A DNA stretch of 64,000 nt from Steinernema hermaphroditum (lineage: Eukaryota; Nematoda; Chromadorea; Rhabditida; Steinernematidae). The notes under the pieces were generated by a model, which ran no database searches, was not told where the DNA came from, and saw nothing but the letters and a program-made list of their open reading frames with translations. Positions 1 through 10,224 of the stretch are shown one piece after another. Both the position numbers and the translations under genes were made by a program. The number at the start of each line of letters is the position of its first letter. Position 1 is the stretch's first letter. The DNA is taken from assembly GCA_030435675.1 (NCBI GenBank), contig CM059624.1, positions 10,254,769-10,318,768 of the forward strand, given 5' to 3'.

Positions 1-579
1 TCATCAAACTCAACGTCAGGACCGGCAAGGCCGAAGTGGTCCTCAACGGTCTCTACTTCGCCAATGGAGTACAGCTTTTCCCCGACAAGAAGTCATTCCT
101 CGTGGCCGAAACCGGAGCCGCTCGCATCACCAGGTTAGGCGTTGCCAAAAGCCATGTAAGATCGACTTCTCAGAGTGCACCTCAATGGTGCCAAGGAGGC
201 GACCACCGAGAAGTTCATCGAGAATCTGCCGGGCTTCCCTGATAACATTCGCCTCGGGACCAACGGGTCCTTCTGGGTCGGACTCTCCGGCACTCGCCAC
301 TCGGGCCGCATCTCCTTCTTCGACTTCCTCGTCACGCGACCACTGATCCGGAAGGTGCTCCTCGCTACAGTACCCGAGCACATGCTGGCGCCCTCTTTCA
401 ACCTCGTCAAGCCGAAGCACGCCATGGTCATGCAGATCAGCCAGCTGGGAAAGGTCGTTTCGACTCTGCACGACCCGGAAGGGGCAGTCATCCAGGACGT
501 GTCGCAGGTCTCTGACGACGAGCAGTTCCTCTACTTTGGCAGCTTCCACAGTCCCTTCATCGGAAAGCTGCGCAAGTAG
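1..579 (+). CDS. APMAP / strictosidine-synthase-like protein, 3' part
   Basis: C-terminal part of an adipocyte plasma membrane-associated protein (APMAP)-like gene; the 5' part lies outside the window. Exons <1..133 and 174..579 with a 40-nt intron; phase 2 at the join restores an Arg and then reads VHLNG. Landmarks in order: NGVQL, LVAET, ARITR, NLPGFPDNIR, WVGL, LHDPEG and a closing FGSFHSPF, the same order as in vertebrate APMAP and plant strictosidine-synthase-like proteins. These are six-bladed calcium-dependent beta-propellers, usually anchored by an N-terminal membrane helix that is not visible here. The family includes hydrolases of the arylesterase/lactonase type; the substrate here cannot be told. 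Stop TAG at 577-579. Confidence 0.88.
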
Positions 580-1168
580 GAGATCATCTTATGTATTTTA
601 ATGCATGTATTTGTATGTTAGTTGATATTTCATTATGACACAAAGCTGACATCACTTCACAGCTGATTTGAGGCTCTGGCCAATCTGGCCTTCCAATCCC
701 TGAAAAGTCTAAGAGGGGCGAAGCAGAGCCCGAGTTTGTCTAGTTGTGCAGAACTTTCTATTAGCTTGTCGCAGTAGTCTTACGCCCATTTTCTCTTTGT
801 AGCCAGAAGGATCGATCTTCTGGATCCGAGGAGAACTGTCCTGCTGGAAATGTTGTAGGCAAATCTACCCCATCTGTCCCACCCTCACGATGTTCGCTGC
901 GGGACCTGTGGAGCATACAGTAAATTTGTTGCCCATTTTGTCTCTTTGTCTGTTGGCGTTATCGGCGTTCCAGTGCGTAGTATTGAGATGGGAGCTCAAT
1001 TCTCTACAAAATCGTAGTAGGAATTGTTTCTGTAATGCGTCCGCGCAAAATCAACGAGCTAGGAAATACGTCTTTTTTGGATATGTCACCATTCAGCATT
1101 CCCTGCGTTGCAATCTTGACGCCTTCGGTTTTCTGAACCACTCCTCACTTTTTTCTGCTTTTCTTCAG
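580..1168. other. Intergenic / upstream region
   Basis: Between the APMAP-like stop and the next start. An open frame runs in from about 890, but the chosen start directly follows TTCTTCAG at 1161-1168, so the upstream frame is taken as non-coding. No RNA gene or repeat recognised. Confidence 0.5.
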
Positions 1169-2070
1169 ATGGCTCTTGATGCTCCCATAATCTTCTACGA
1201 TCTGGACCGACTGAAGGCGCTGGAAGAGGCCGAACGTGATTACGTCGAACGAAATCGAATTCTCTTCGCCGAACATCGTGACCGTATCATAGAGAAATAC
1301 ACTTCCGGCAAAACCAAGTTCGAAGACCACGAGAGCGACTGGCTGAAGAGACCTGATCCCCTGGTACCTACGATCGTGCCAGTTGCACTTTTGGACGTCG
1401 ACAGCAACTACGTGCCTAGCCCCATGAGCGAAGAAGAATTCTCGAGAATCCTGCCTGACAACCTCCCCAAAGCCGACGCGGATTGGAGCATCGAAAAGAT
1501 CGTCAGCAGCAAGAAGGATAAAGCAACGAAGGAGGAAATGTACTGCATCAGCTGGGAGTGAGTTCCTCCTTCTGACACTTTAATTCACGTTGTTCATTAC
1601 AGGAACAGTTTTGTGCCGGGAGACATCATCCACAACAGCTCTAAGAAGTCAACGCTCCTGTCGAAGTGGCACACCGTAGGAAGTTGTGTTCGCGTGCCTT
1701 TTTTAGAAAGCTCTTTCAGAAGCGTAATTCGTTATTGCACCCGCTGACCATTGTGCACGAGTCGGCCATCACGGATGAAGAACGAATCACCTTCGGTCTT
1801 ACAAGACCTCATGGAAATACTGATGGCATTTATTACTCTGTGTCGCGGTATGCTTATCTTCCTGAGTTGTTGGCATTTCTGCGTTTCAGCTTGGACGGAC
1901 ACTACGCTCTTATTCGGGACAACGAGAGCGACGTCGCTAGAATTCGCGAGCAGGACATATTGCGATTGCTATCGCAAAAATTCGTTGAGAAGCTTGAGAA
2001 GAAAAGGGTACAACAGGGCAAAACTGAACGAGACGGAGAGGCGAATGAAGATGACAAGAAGCCCGAGTGA
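1169..2070 (+). CDS. Possible Sds3/BRMS1-like chromatin protein
   Basis: Four exons: 1169..1557, 1603..1675, 1720..1847, 1890..2070, giving 256 aa; introns are 42-45 nt and all phases agree. The ATG lies immediately after TTCTTCAG, a likely trans-splice acceptor. The N-terminal 60 residues are charged and helical; the C-terminus is rich in K, R, E and D. Around residues 125-210 the chain resembles the C-terminal module of Sds3/SUDS3 and BRMS1 (Sin3-HDAC corepressor subunits): an E-x-(L/M)-Y-x-x-x-W-like start and an IYY...LDGHYALIR segment comparable to IYLGQLQRG.FVIRR of SUDS3. This is a weak, by-eye match. If correct, the product acts in the nucleus as part of a histone deacetylase complex. 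Its 3' end is 62 bp from the convergent SLC22 gene. Confidence 0.45.
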
Positions 2071-2132
2071 TCATACTTTGCTATTTTGTTTATGCATGTA
2101 CTTTCAACAACCTTTACTATTTTCAACGTGTG

Positions 2133-4098
2133 CTACTTCATCAGAGGGTCATTGTGACTTCCTTGATTACGTGAAGCTTTCCGGCTTTGAGTAGTTTTCG
2201 GGCTTGGACGTATCTTCCAGAGAACAGGGCCGGGATCGATGTGGATAAGGTCTTCTGGCATGGGCCTCCCTTTAGTTTCGGGAAGCATAAGAGCCAGCAG
2301 GCCAGCGCAAATGGAGAGAGCACAGAGAATCAGAATTGGCATCTGTTCGTAGTCGAAAAATCTCTAAACAACAAAATTGTGAGCCACTTGTGTTTATTCT
2401 TGAACTTACGAGATACTTGACGTAGGGTGCAAAGAGGATGCCTAGGCTCTGTGGGATGTTGATGATTGAAAAGAGAAGCGTTCTGACCGTCGTCGGCATT
2501 ACTTCCGAGATAAGCAACGGATGAGTGATCGACGTAATGCCGTTCGAGAACTTTCCAAGCAGATTGAACGTGATCTTCACCCATTCAAGGTTATCCGCTG
2601 CAAGGTGCGCTTTACAATATTTACTACCACACAAAAAAACTTACCTTTCACGTATGGACATACCGCAACAAAGGCACCCTGAAATATCAACGATGTGACA
2701 GTGAGTGTCCGCCTGCCGAAGAAGTGCAGTAGAGGAAGAGTGACGATTCCTGCCGGAATTTCTACCAGCCCCGAAAGCACGTATCCGATAAACGGCTCAG
2801 AACTCAATTTGCTGCTCGTCAGGGTCAACGCAAAGTAATACATCTGGTGGACGAGTCTGTGATACACGCTTAATAACTAATACGTCCTTCAAACTCACGT
2901 TATAAAACCATTAATTAGGAGCATGGCGAGGATGGTTTTGTTCTTCAGAACGCGCCATATCGACCTTCGTCGCTCGCGATTCGAGTTCGTCAGCTTTTCC
3001 TTGGTCGCCTGACATTGATGAAGATCTATCTTAGTGTTGTTGAAGCGTTCCGCCTGGAGAATATATCGCTTAATACCATCGATCTTTCCATGGGCGATGA
3101 GCCAATGGGGCGATTCGGGGATGACCCAGTAAAGTCCGATTGTGAGAAGACCCGGCACAACTCCAGCCAAGTAGAAGTGTTGCCAGTTGGAGATGAATTT
3201 GGATATCACGCCAACATACAGGTAGCCAAGTACCCAGGCCACCGTGAATATCAGTCCCATCCAGTTACGGCCATCGCCAGCGATCACTTCGCATGAGAGA
3301 ATCGATGCGATCGTCAGGTAACTCTAGAACGATTCTGCTAAATCTTGATGGAGCTGGCACTTACATCGGAGGTAGCGCCAATTATGAAGCGAAACACGAG
3401 GAAGAGATAGTAGTTGCCAACAGACAGAAACGGAGCTGCCATGTTAAAGACAACGCTCAAGTAGATACACCATAGGAGTACCGGGCGACGACCGATGCGA
3501 TCAGCCGCGAATGCCATGAAAGGCACAGTAACCAAGGCTCCTCAAATGATATAAACGATTATTAACGTAAATTGTAAACAGTAAACTCACCCACAGTGAA
3601 GACCGATAATCCGGCCTCCTTCCACAGGGCGCTGCTGCATGCGTACTGCTTGTTGTAGTAGACCAGCATGCTACTCACGGGACTGGTGTCATTCAGCACA
3701 ATGTTCGTTCCGGTTCCCTTGTCTTCACAGGTAAAGTAGTTCGAGGAATCGTTTCTATCGTAGAGATAGCACTCGCCACCTTGTGGTTCTTCCGGTAGAG
3801 CATAGTTCGGCTGAAATGGACCCAATTAACAATTACATCGCACTCCGAATACCTTTGTGAGATTGGAAAGATCGCAGGAAACAATAGGGACATTCTGGAT
3901 AAACGGCATGACGAACATCGATCCGGCATAGAGAACGTTAAGCATTTGTAAGAGAACGTACCCGGTGACCTGGAAACGCCCGCACTTTCCGAACGCCGCC
4001 AAGAGCTTGTCGGCGTCCAGATGTGTGTAAGGGTCTTTTGGATCGTTTTTGCGTTCATCGTTACCGCGAAAGGATTGACTGACAGAGCTCGACTGCAT
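2133..4098 (-). CDS. SLC22-family organic ion transporter
   Basis: Seven exons (low to high): 2133..2363, 2410..2597, 2645..2856, 2899..3323, 3365..3540, 3591..3810, 3853..4098; 565 aa. Major facilitator of the organic cation/carnitine type (SLC22). It has TM1 near residue 50, a large extracellular loop with Cys and N-glycosylation sequons between TM1 and TM2, the signature DRIGRRPVLL after TM2, a cytoplasmic loop with PESPHWLI after TM6, and a C-terminal LPETKGRPMP, which matches the family's PET-G-x-P motif. It likely moves organic cations, anions or carnitine across the plasma membrane; the substrate cannot be inferred. The ATG at 4098 gives a normal N-terminus (charged tail, then GRFQ before TM1). 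No clear acceptor precedes it, so a further 5' exon is possible. Confidence 0.9.
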
Positions 4099-4335
4099 CC
4101 CAGTACTCACATTCCACAAATGAGGACATCCTCTCACCGCTGTAGACAGTTCACTGCACACAGACAGACTTTAGACGATGTAGGCAGACAGGAGAGGTCA
4201 CGAAAGTTTCGAATCGCCTCCTTCCGCACAGAGCAAGAAGAAGGGAAGAACTGATCGCCAACAAGTTCAACTCATCATTTATTTTATATCGCAGTTATCA
4301 CAACACAAAATATACATCTATGGCACAAGCTGAAT

Positions 4336-4712
4336 TCAGAAGACCTCGATTTCGTTCAATCGGTTCTGCCACATGGCAAAAATTAAAGTCAGGAGATATA
4401 GTCCAGCGGCACTCCAGCACTGGTACGCTTTGGTCGCGTAAATTCGGTCGATTTCGCTGCAAACCATTCGAACAGGTTTCCATTACGAAACTAGCGCTTA
4501 CGCTTTACTCATCGGTTCCTCTTCGAAATGTAGTTCTGGGAAAAGACTGACTGCGCCTACGTAGAAGAATGCCCCGAGAAGTGCAAGAAAAACAACTCCT
4601 ATCACCGACACGACCATGCTGCAAGAAAATAAGATTATATTCAAGACTACGTCGTTTTACTTCACCAGAGCTTAGAGAGAAAAGGACCGCAAAGAGGCCA
4701 GATTGGCTTCAT
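4336..4712 (-). CDS. RNASEK: RNase kappa (RNASEK), V-ATPase-associated small membrane protein
   Basis: A small gene easily missed because each exon is short: 4336..4456, 4502..4618, 4666..4712, giving 94 aa. All three junctions have GT-AG ends and matching phases (2, 2). The product begins MKPIWPLCGP, has a first TM helix (VVSVIGVVFLALLGAFFYVG), an acidic loop and a second TM helix (AAGLYLLTLIFAMW), matching the two-helix RNASEK layout: CGPK near the N-terminus, then a TM, then Y..C...AAGLYLL. In other animals RNASEK is a V-ATPase-associated protein needed for endocytic uptake; its reported ribonuclease activity is less certain. A TTTCAG acceptor lies 18 nt before the ATG. It sits 181 bp behind the kinesin and 237 bp ahead of SLC22, all on the minus strand, so an operon is possible. 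Confidence 0.85.
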
Positions 4713-4893
4713 CTCGCGTACAACGACCTGAAAGACAAATAAGCTCTTTCTGCTGATAGAAAAAAGAGAAAGCGTCTCCTCCAGCCACATCTGATGATCA
4801 AATAGCGAAGCTGAGAAGTACCCACTCCCACGTTCCGTGCAAACTCAAAAAAGCAAAACTTAATGCCAATTTATTCACAAAATGTAAAACGAC

Positions 4894-6959
4894 TTATTGA
4901 GAAGATTCATTCTTCAGCGGGGCTCCAATTACTGTTTGGCTCGTCTTAATCGTTAAGAGTTAAAAGAGAACAGGATGTGAACGTTCTTACGTTGGCAGCG
5001 AAGTCCAGAGATCGCTTCGTTTCCGTCAGGTTCGCGAACGACGGCCTCAGATTGACCAGCATCAAGGTCTTTGAGTTACCCTTGCCCAAGCATTCTTGAA
5101 GGAGCATCGTGAGTTTGCTGTTTCTGTATGGCACGTGGGCCTCCTTCCGCAGCTGACAACGGATGACGTTTTGCAGATTGGAGAGTGCCTTGTTGATGTG
5201 TGTCATTTCCGTGAAACGGGGACCGGACACCTCTGACTCCTTGGCTCGCTCTGATCCGGCTAGATCTACTAGCGACAGCGAAGAAGTGAACGCTTCACCT
5301 AAACGATCAGAAATGAGTCACAGTGGTAAAATCGGGAGGCACTTACTGCTTATCGCGTTCGTGGCAGTCACACGGAGGGTGAAGACGGCGTGACTTCTGC
5401 TGGACGTTTCGTTCATCTTCGTTGCGGCGGTCGATCGATTCTTGTCCGCCAGGAGCATTAATTCGTGGAGCTGAAATCGGGATCTTGAGCGAACGATTGT
5501 GGAGAAAGCTGACTAACATCATCAGGTGACTGCAGTGCGACTGTCTTCAAATCCGGAATGTCCACTCGTCCTGTTCCAAGTACGACCTTCAACTTCGTCC
5601 TTTCATTTCTCAATAGGTCAAATACGTCGTCGTTGTAAACTTCCAGGAACGATGCGGCGTACTCATACTAAAATAACACAATGTTAGGAGTTTTAAACTG
5701 TTTTTGTTACCGTCCAGTCCATGGACTTCAGGTTGTTCCTTGTGAGGAACATGAACTCAACCGCTCTTGGTATCAGGCCTCGTTGATCTCCTTCGCCACC
5801 GCGCATCGTGTAGGTTTTGCCACTGCCAGTTTGACCATAAGCAATGATCGCAACGTTGTATCCACTGATTACGCTCTGAAACGGACTTTTGATTGAAATA
5901 CCACTAGATAAAGATCCACACACCTCAATAAGCTCTTTGAATTCGTCGAATACATACTCCTGCGATGCCTGGCAAAAGACGTGTTGAAATTGGTACGCGG
6001 TTGGTTTCGATCCCTGAAACAAGCATACTTATGTTGACAAACGTAACGTCTACAGCTTATTACATTGTTGACCGAAATGGACCTCCTATCGGGGAATCCA
6101 ATGTGCGACAGGCTTTCACCTGCATCCTCGCCTTTGACAAATGGTCTTAGCCGGACGGCCACTCGAATTTTTCCCTACAATGATTGGTGTATGCTCTTTA
6201 TACTGGGATCTTCTCCTACCCGAAGATCAACGACATCGTTGAGCAGCGTCCGCACCTTCTGGTCTTGCGTTACGAGCTGAGCCTTTAGGGAGCTTTCACG
6301 CTCTTCAGCTTCACGCTTCATTCGCTCACCATCCGCAGTGAGTCTTGCTACCTTAAAGCAAAGATGGTAAAGGCGCTAACGATCTTCATACGACCTCCTG
6401 GCAGGCGCTTTCGTGGAGCATCGTTTTAGCATTCAGCTGCGTTTTCATGTTGTCCATCTCCAGCGTCAGAGAGCAATTCTGCGTTGTGAGCTCGCTGACG
6501 AGTCTTGATCGCTCCTCACATACTTTCTCGAGCTCGGCAATCTAAAATGGAGTGACATAAGCTTTGCTTCACATTGAGCTTCCATTCCTTCTTCTTCAGC
6601 TCTCTAGGATCGCTGAGGTTGGGTCGCGGCGGTGGCAGAGCTCGCACACGTCCACGAGATGCGCTGACAGAGAACGGTGCCGCCGTCTTGGGGCGACCTG
6701 GCTCCGAGCTGGTACGCATCCGTTGTAAACCTGCAACACACCCATGAGTTCTATTCCCGAAAAGTGATTGGGTACCTGCCAGGTCAGTCGTCGCTCTTCC
6801 AGTTAGCGGAATTTTCGTGTGGGGTATCGCCGACCTCAATCCTAAATCTGGACTGGATACATGACCCGGACATTGCCAAGACCTACCAGTTGAGGGTCTA
6901 CCCGTTCGGCTGGGCTGTCGAGATGGCATTCTTGCTAGCTCTGGTTTCCTTTGTGACAT
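4894..6959 (-). CDS. Kinesin-14 (C-terminal motor), KLP-15/16/17-like
   Basis: Eleven exons (low to high): 4894..4944, 4991..5298, 5347..5470, 5518..5667, 5711..5875, 5924..6013, 6064..6174, 6220..6351, 6392..6541, 6573..6730, 6776..6959; 540 aa. A basic, Ser/Arg-rich tail (about 1-115) is followed by a short coiled coil (about 115-205) and a motor domain at the C-terminus. Motor motifs: P-loop GQTGSGKT at 289-296, switch I NETSSRSH, switch II LVDLAGSE, and HVPYRNSKLT. The final exon encodes TVIGAPLK after FAAN, like the kinesin-14 ending FA..V..CVIGTA. Such motors walk to microtubule minus ends and help build spindles. The compact length fits the worm KLP-15/16/17 group. Intron 6542-6572 is only 31 nt. 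The ATG lies 5 nt after a TTTTCAG acceptor. Confidence 0.93.
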
Positions 6960-7558
6960 TCTTCCTGAAAAGAACAGTAATGAAGATATAGAGACAGTGT
7001 TGTCATGACACAATCGGACAAAAGCAGTTTTTAAGCAAAATTCGAAAACTGCGTAAACTGTTTTCGGAGATGAAAGTGGGCGCGCGTTGTCGTTGTCGCG
7101 CGCGAAATGTTTTGCATCAGGTTTCTGCGACGCTTATGCATTCAAATCCCATTCATCTCACGTTCAGCATGTGATGAACTTCCTTGAGGAGTTTTGAGCG
7201 TCCGAGGTCGAAATGAGTCCGAGACATTCCGTCTCTTTAGCGTGGCCTATTACAGTGATAATCTTTGCATTGGGAAGTCAGTCTAGACAAGATCAGCACT
7301 GACACAAAGAGGCAGAGCGGTCGGATTTTCGCGAAAAACAACTGTCTAGACGCAGAACATGATAATTTCTTTTTACATTTTTTCGTCTCACAACGATGAA
7401 TCTCTAGTGAAAGTCTTCCACTCAAAGGGGAACAATAGTTACGGTCGGAACGTATATTTCCGTGTAGATAGTTTTGTAGGTGTGATTCTACTACAGACTT
7501 CGTCTTCTTATACCCAGCTTTGCGAAAGCCAAATTTGAAGCATTATACCTTCTTCCAG
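6960..7558. promoter_or_regulatory. Divergent promoter region, kinesin / CBP-like
   Basis: About 600 bp between two divergent starts. It holds two copies of the palindrome GTCTAGAC (7281-7288 and 7344-7351), the sequence recognised by Smad MH1 domains, and a GC-rich stretch of CGCGCG dinucleotides near 7080-7105. No coding exon recognised. Confidence 0.5.
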
Positions 7559-10056
7559 ATGTGGCGGCAGAAAATATCCGCACATGATAGACGGCGCTAC
7601 CACGAGAAGATGGCCGACGCAATGGGTGGTGGCGATAAGGTCGTCGTACTTGAGCACATAGCGGAGTTTGAACAAAAAGCATATGACTCCGCGAAGAGTT
7701 TGGTATGTTTTGACTGTCATCGGTTTCCCATTCAAATAACGCTTCCTTTCAGAACGGATACCTTACGAAACTTAAGAAGATTGTCGCAGACTTCAACAAG
7801 TACAAGAAGGCGTCCAAGACGAAACAAAAAATACATGCTGCTCCTCAGAAAAGCAGCTGGCACGACGAGTTGAGATTGGTTTGGCAGAGAGTCCACGACG
7901 CGCCTGAATGCGCTCCCTTCCGAAAGCCGGTTGATCCCGGACGCCTCCGAATCCAGAATTATTATGAGGTCGTTCAAAATCCGATGGATATGCGAATGAT
8001 ACTGTCAAAATTGGATCGAGCGATATATCGAGATCCTTGGGAGTTCTGTGACGACATGTATCTTATGCTGGACAACGTAGGGCTTATTAACCGGAAGAAC
8101 TCAAGGGTTTGTAAACAGTCTAACAAGGCAAGGGATCATAAAAGCTCTCACAATATAACGCCGCAAACATTTAGGTGGAAGAACTGTTTGTAAAACACAT
8201 TAACCCGGTTATGCGTGCTCTGGGTTACTGCTGTGGAGAGCGCTTTGCATATACGCCGCCTGCTGTGTTCTGCGCTGGGAAACCGATGTGTGCCATTCTC
8301 AGAGACGAGCAGTACTACTGTTATGAGTTGCGTTATGGTCAACCTGGATTCATCCGATCATTCAAACACATCTACTGCAAGAGCTGTTTTGCTGGTTTTC
8401 CCGAAGAAGGTGTTAATATCAATAACAGATCTCATAGCAGGTAAGTGCAACTGTATCTAAGCCGACGTGACAATATTATTGCAGCATTGTTCCAAAAAGA
8501 AAGTTCCGGATGCTGAGCAACGACAAAGTGGACCACGAACCCTTCGAAATTTGCAAGATCTGTTATCGACGGTGGCACCGTATATGCGCGATGCATTCCA
8601 AAGAGATCACCCCCGAGGCCTTCGAATGCCAAAACTGTCGTAAGGCCAGGAAAATGCCCGAGCCCGAGAACATCTTCACTGCAAAGAGTAAGCAGAAGGT
8701 TTTCCGCCGTTTATAGCGAAGTGGTTTGATTCAGAATTGCCACAGTGCTTCCTTTCCGACCATATCGAAAGCCGCGTAAAACAGCTCATTGTCAGAAAGT
8801 GTGGCCCACGTGTAGCCGGAAGAAATCAAGTTCTGGTCCGCGTCTTATGCAGCACGGACAAAGAGTTCGAAGTAAAGCCACTGATGAAGCAGCTGTGCGT
8901 TATATGTGCTTTGTCAGTCCGCTCACTTCATTATTTAGGTGCGGTCCTGATTTCCCTGAGAAGTTCCCATACCGACAAAAGGCCATTTTCGCTTTTCAAG
9001 TCGTAGATGGAGCGGAAATCTGCTTTTTCGGATTGTACGTCCACGAATACGGAAGCGAGTGTCCAGACCCAAACAAGCGATGTGTTTACATGTCTTACCT
9101 GGATTCCGTCAACTTCTTCCAGCCGCGTGATCTCAGAACTGACGTCTACCATGAAATTATCCTGGGATACTTGGAATACGCTCGAAATCTCGGATACGTC
9201 AACGCCAACATCTGGGTGTGTCCCCCAGCAGAAGGAAGCAACGGCTACATCTTCAACTGCCGGCCTCAAGAACAGAAGAATCCCGATGCTGAGCGATTAT
9301 ACGACTGGTACAAGAAGATGCTTGATAAGGGAATAGCCGAGAAAATCGTTAGCGAGTACAAAGATATTTGGAAGCAAGCGAGAGACGAAAACCTCGCAAA
9401 CGTGAAGGCGCTGCCTTACTTTGAAGGCGATTATTGGCCTGACGCTATTGAGAGTTACATTCGCGAAGTCGAAGAGGAGCGAACCAAGAATAAGGAGAAC
9501 ACACTCCAGCAACAAGATGACGCTCTCATCATATGTTCACCCAACCACGGTGGAAAGCAGAAAGGGTATGGAAGTATATAAATTCCCGTTTTGATATTGT
9601 TTGCACCGTTTCAGGACGAAGAATGTCAACGTCACGACTTCATCCCAAACTGCAACAGCATCCGTCGAGAAGGAAGTCACACAGAAACTGTTCGACGAAC
9701 TCGAGAGGCACAAGTATCTATTCTTCACGGTCCAACTTCACAATAACGACGATCTAAAGGAGATAAGCGACCCCGACCCGGTTGTGTCCTCCGAGCTGAT
9801 GGACCACCGTGGCGCCTTGGTTTCCAAATCGCAAGAAGAGCACTGGGAATTCAGCTCAATGCGCCGTGCCAAGTATAGTACCTACTGCCTGTGCTACGCG
9901 CTGCACACCGAGTTATCTAACATCAACAAGCTATGGTGCAATAAGTGCGATGCGCCAGCTGCTCTACACTGCAACGAATGCGACGACTTCGATTTGTGCT
10001 CTCGGTGCTTCGAACTATACGGGCACGAGCACCTTGTGGAGGTGCTTAATAGCTGA
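7559..10056 (+). CDS. Shortened CBP/p300-type lysine acetyltransferase without TAZ domains
   Basis: Seven exons: 7559..7702, 7753..8127, 8175..8440, 8485..8687, 8735..8894, 8939..9565, 9615..10056; 738 aa. Order: a weak KIX-like segment (about 1-80), bromodomain (about 85-175; PMDM and the acetyl-lysine Asn in INRKNSRV kept), RING/PHD-like Cys-rich region (about 190-320), HAT core (about 330-570), and a C-terminal ZZ finger (about 698-738). HAT landmarks SYLD (435-438), CPP.EG, and W506-Y507 before KKMLDK equal the catalytic-site residues of p300. TAZ1, TAZ2, the NCBD and Gln-rich regions are absent, and the Lys-rich autoinhibitory loop of p300 is reduced. Intron 8128-8174 uses a GC donor. 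It is probably a nuclear histone acetyltransferase, a divergent paralogue of worm CBP-1. The ATG directly follows TTCTTCCAG. Confidence 0.92.
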
Positions 10057-10224
10057 CATGGCGCTACGCCACTTCTTTCGGATATATATATGCTTCACAT
10101 ATGTTTGTATACTAACATATAATGAATGTTTTCTCCACCCTTCACCGTATTTGTACATGGTAGTGGTTTCATATTTCAATTAAAGCTGTTTTACAGGGAT
10201 GAAAGACGCTGAGAAAAAAAGTGT

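Noticed and set aside
127..549. Long minus-strand open frames across the APMAP-like gene
   Set aside because: Antisense to conserved coding sequence; no family similarity.
890..1168. Extension of the Sds3-like frame upstream of 1169
   Set aside because: The upstream segment has no conservation and ends in a pyrimidine tract plus TTCTTCAG directly before the ATG, so it looks like a trans-splice site.
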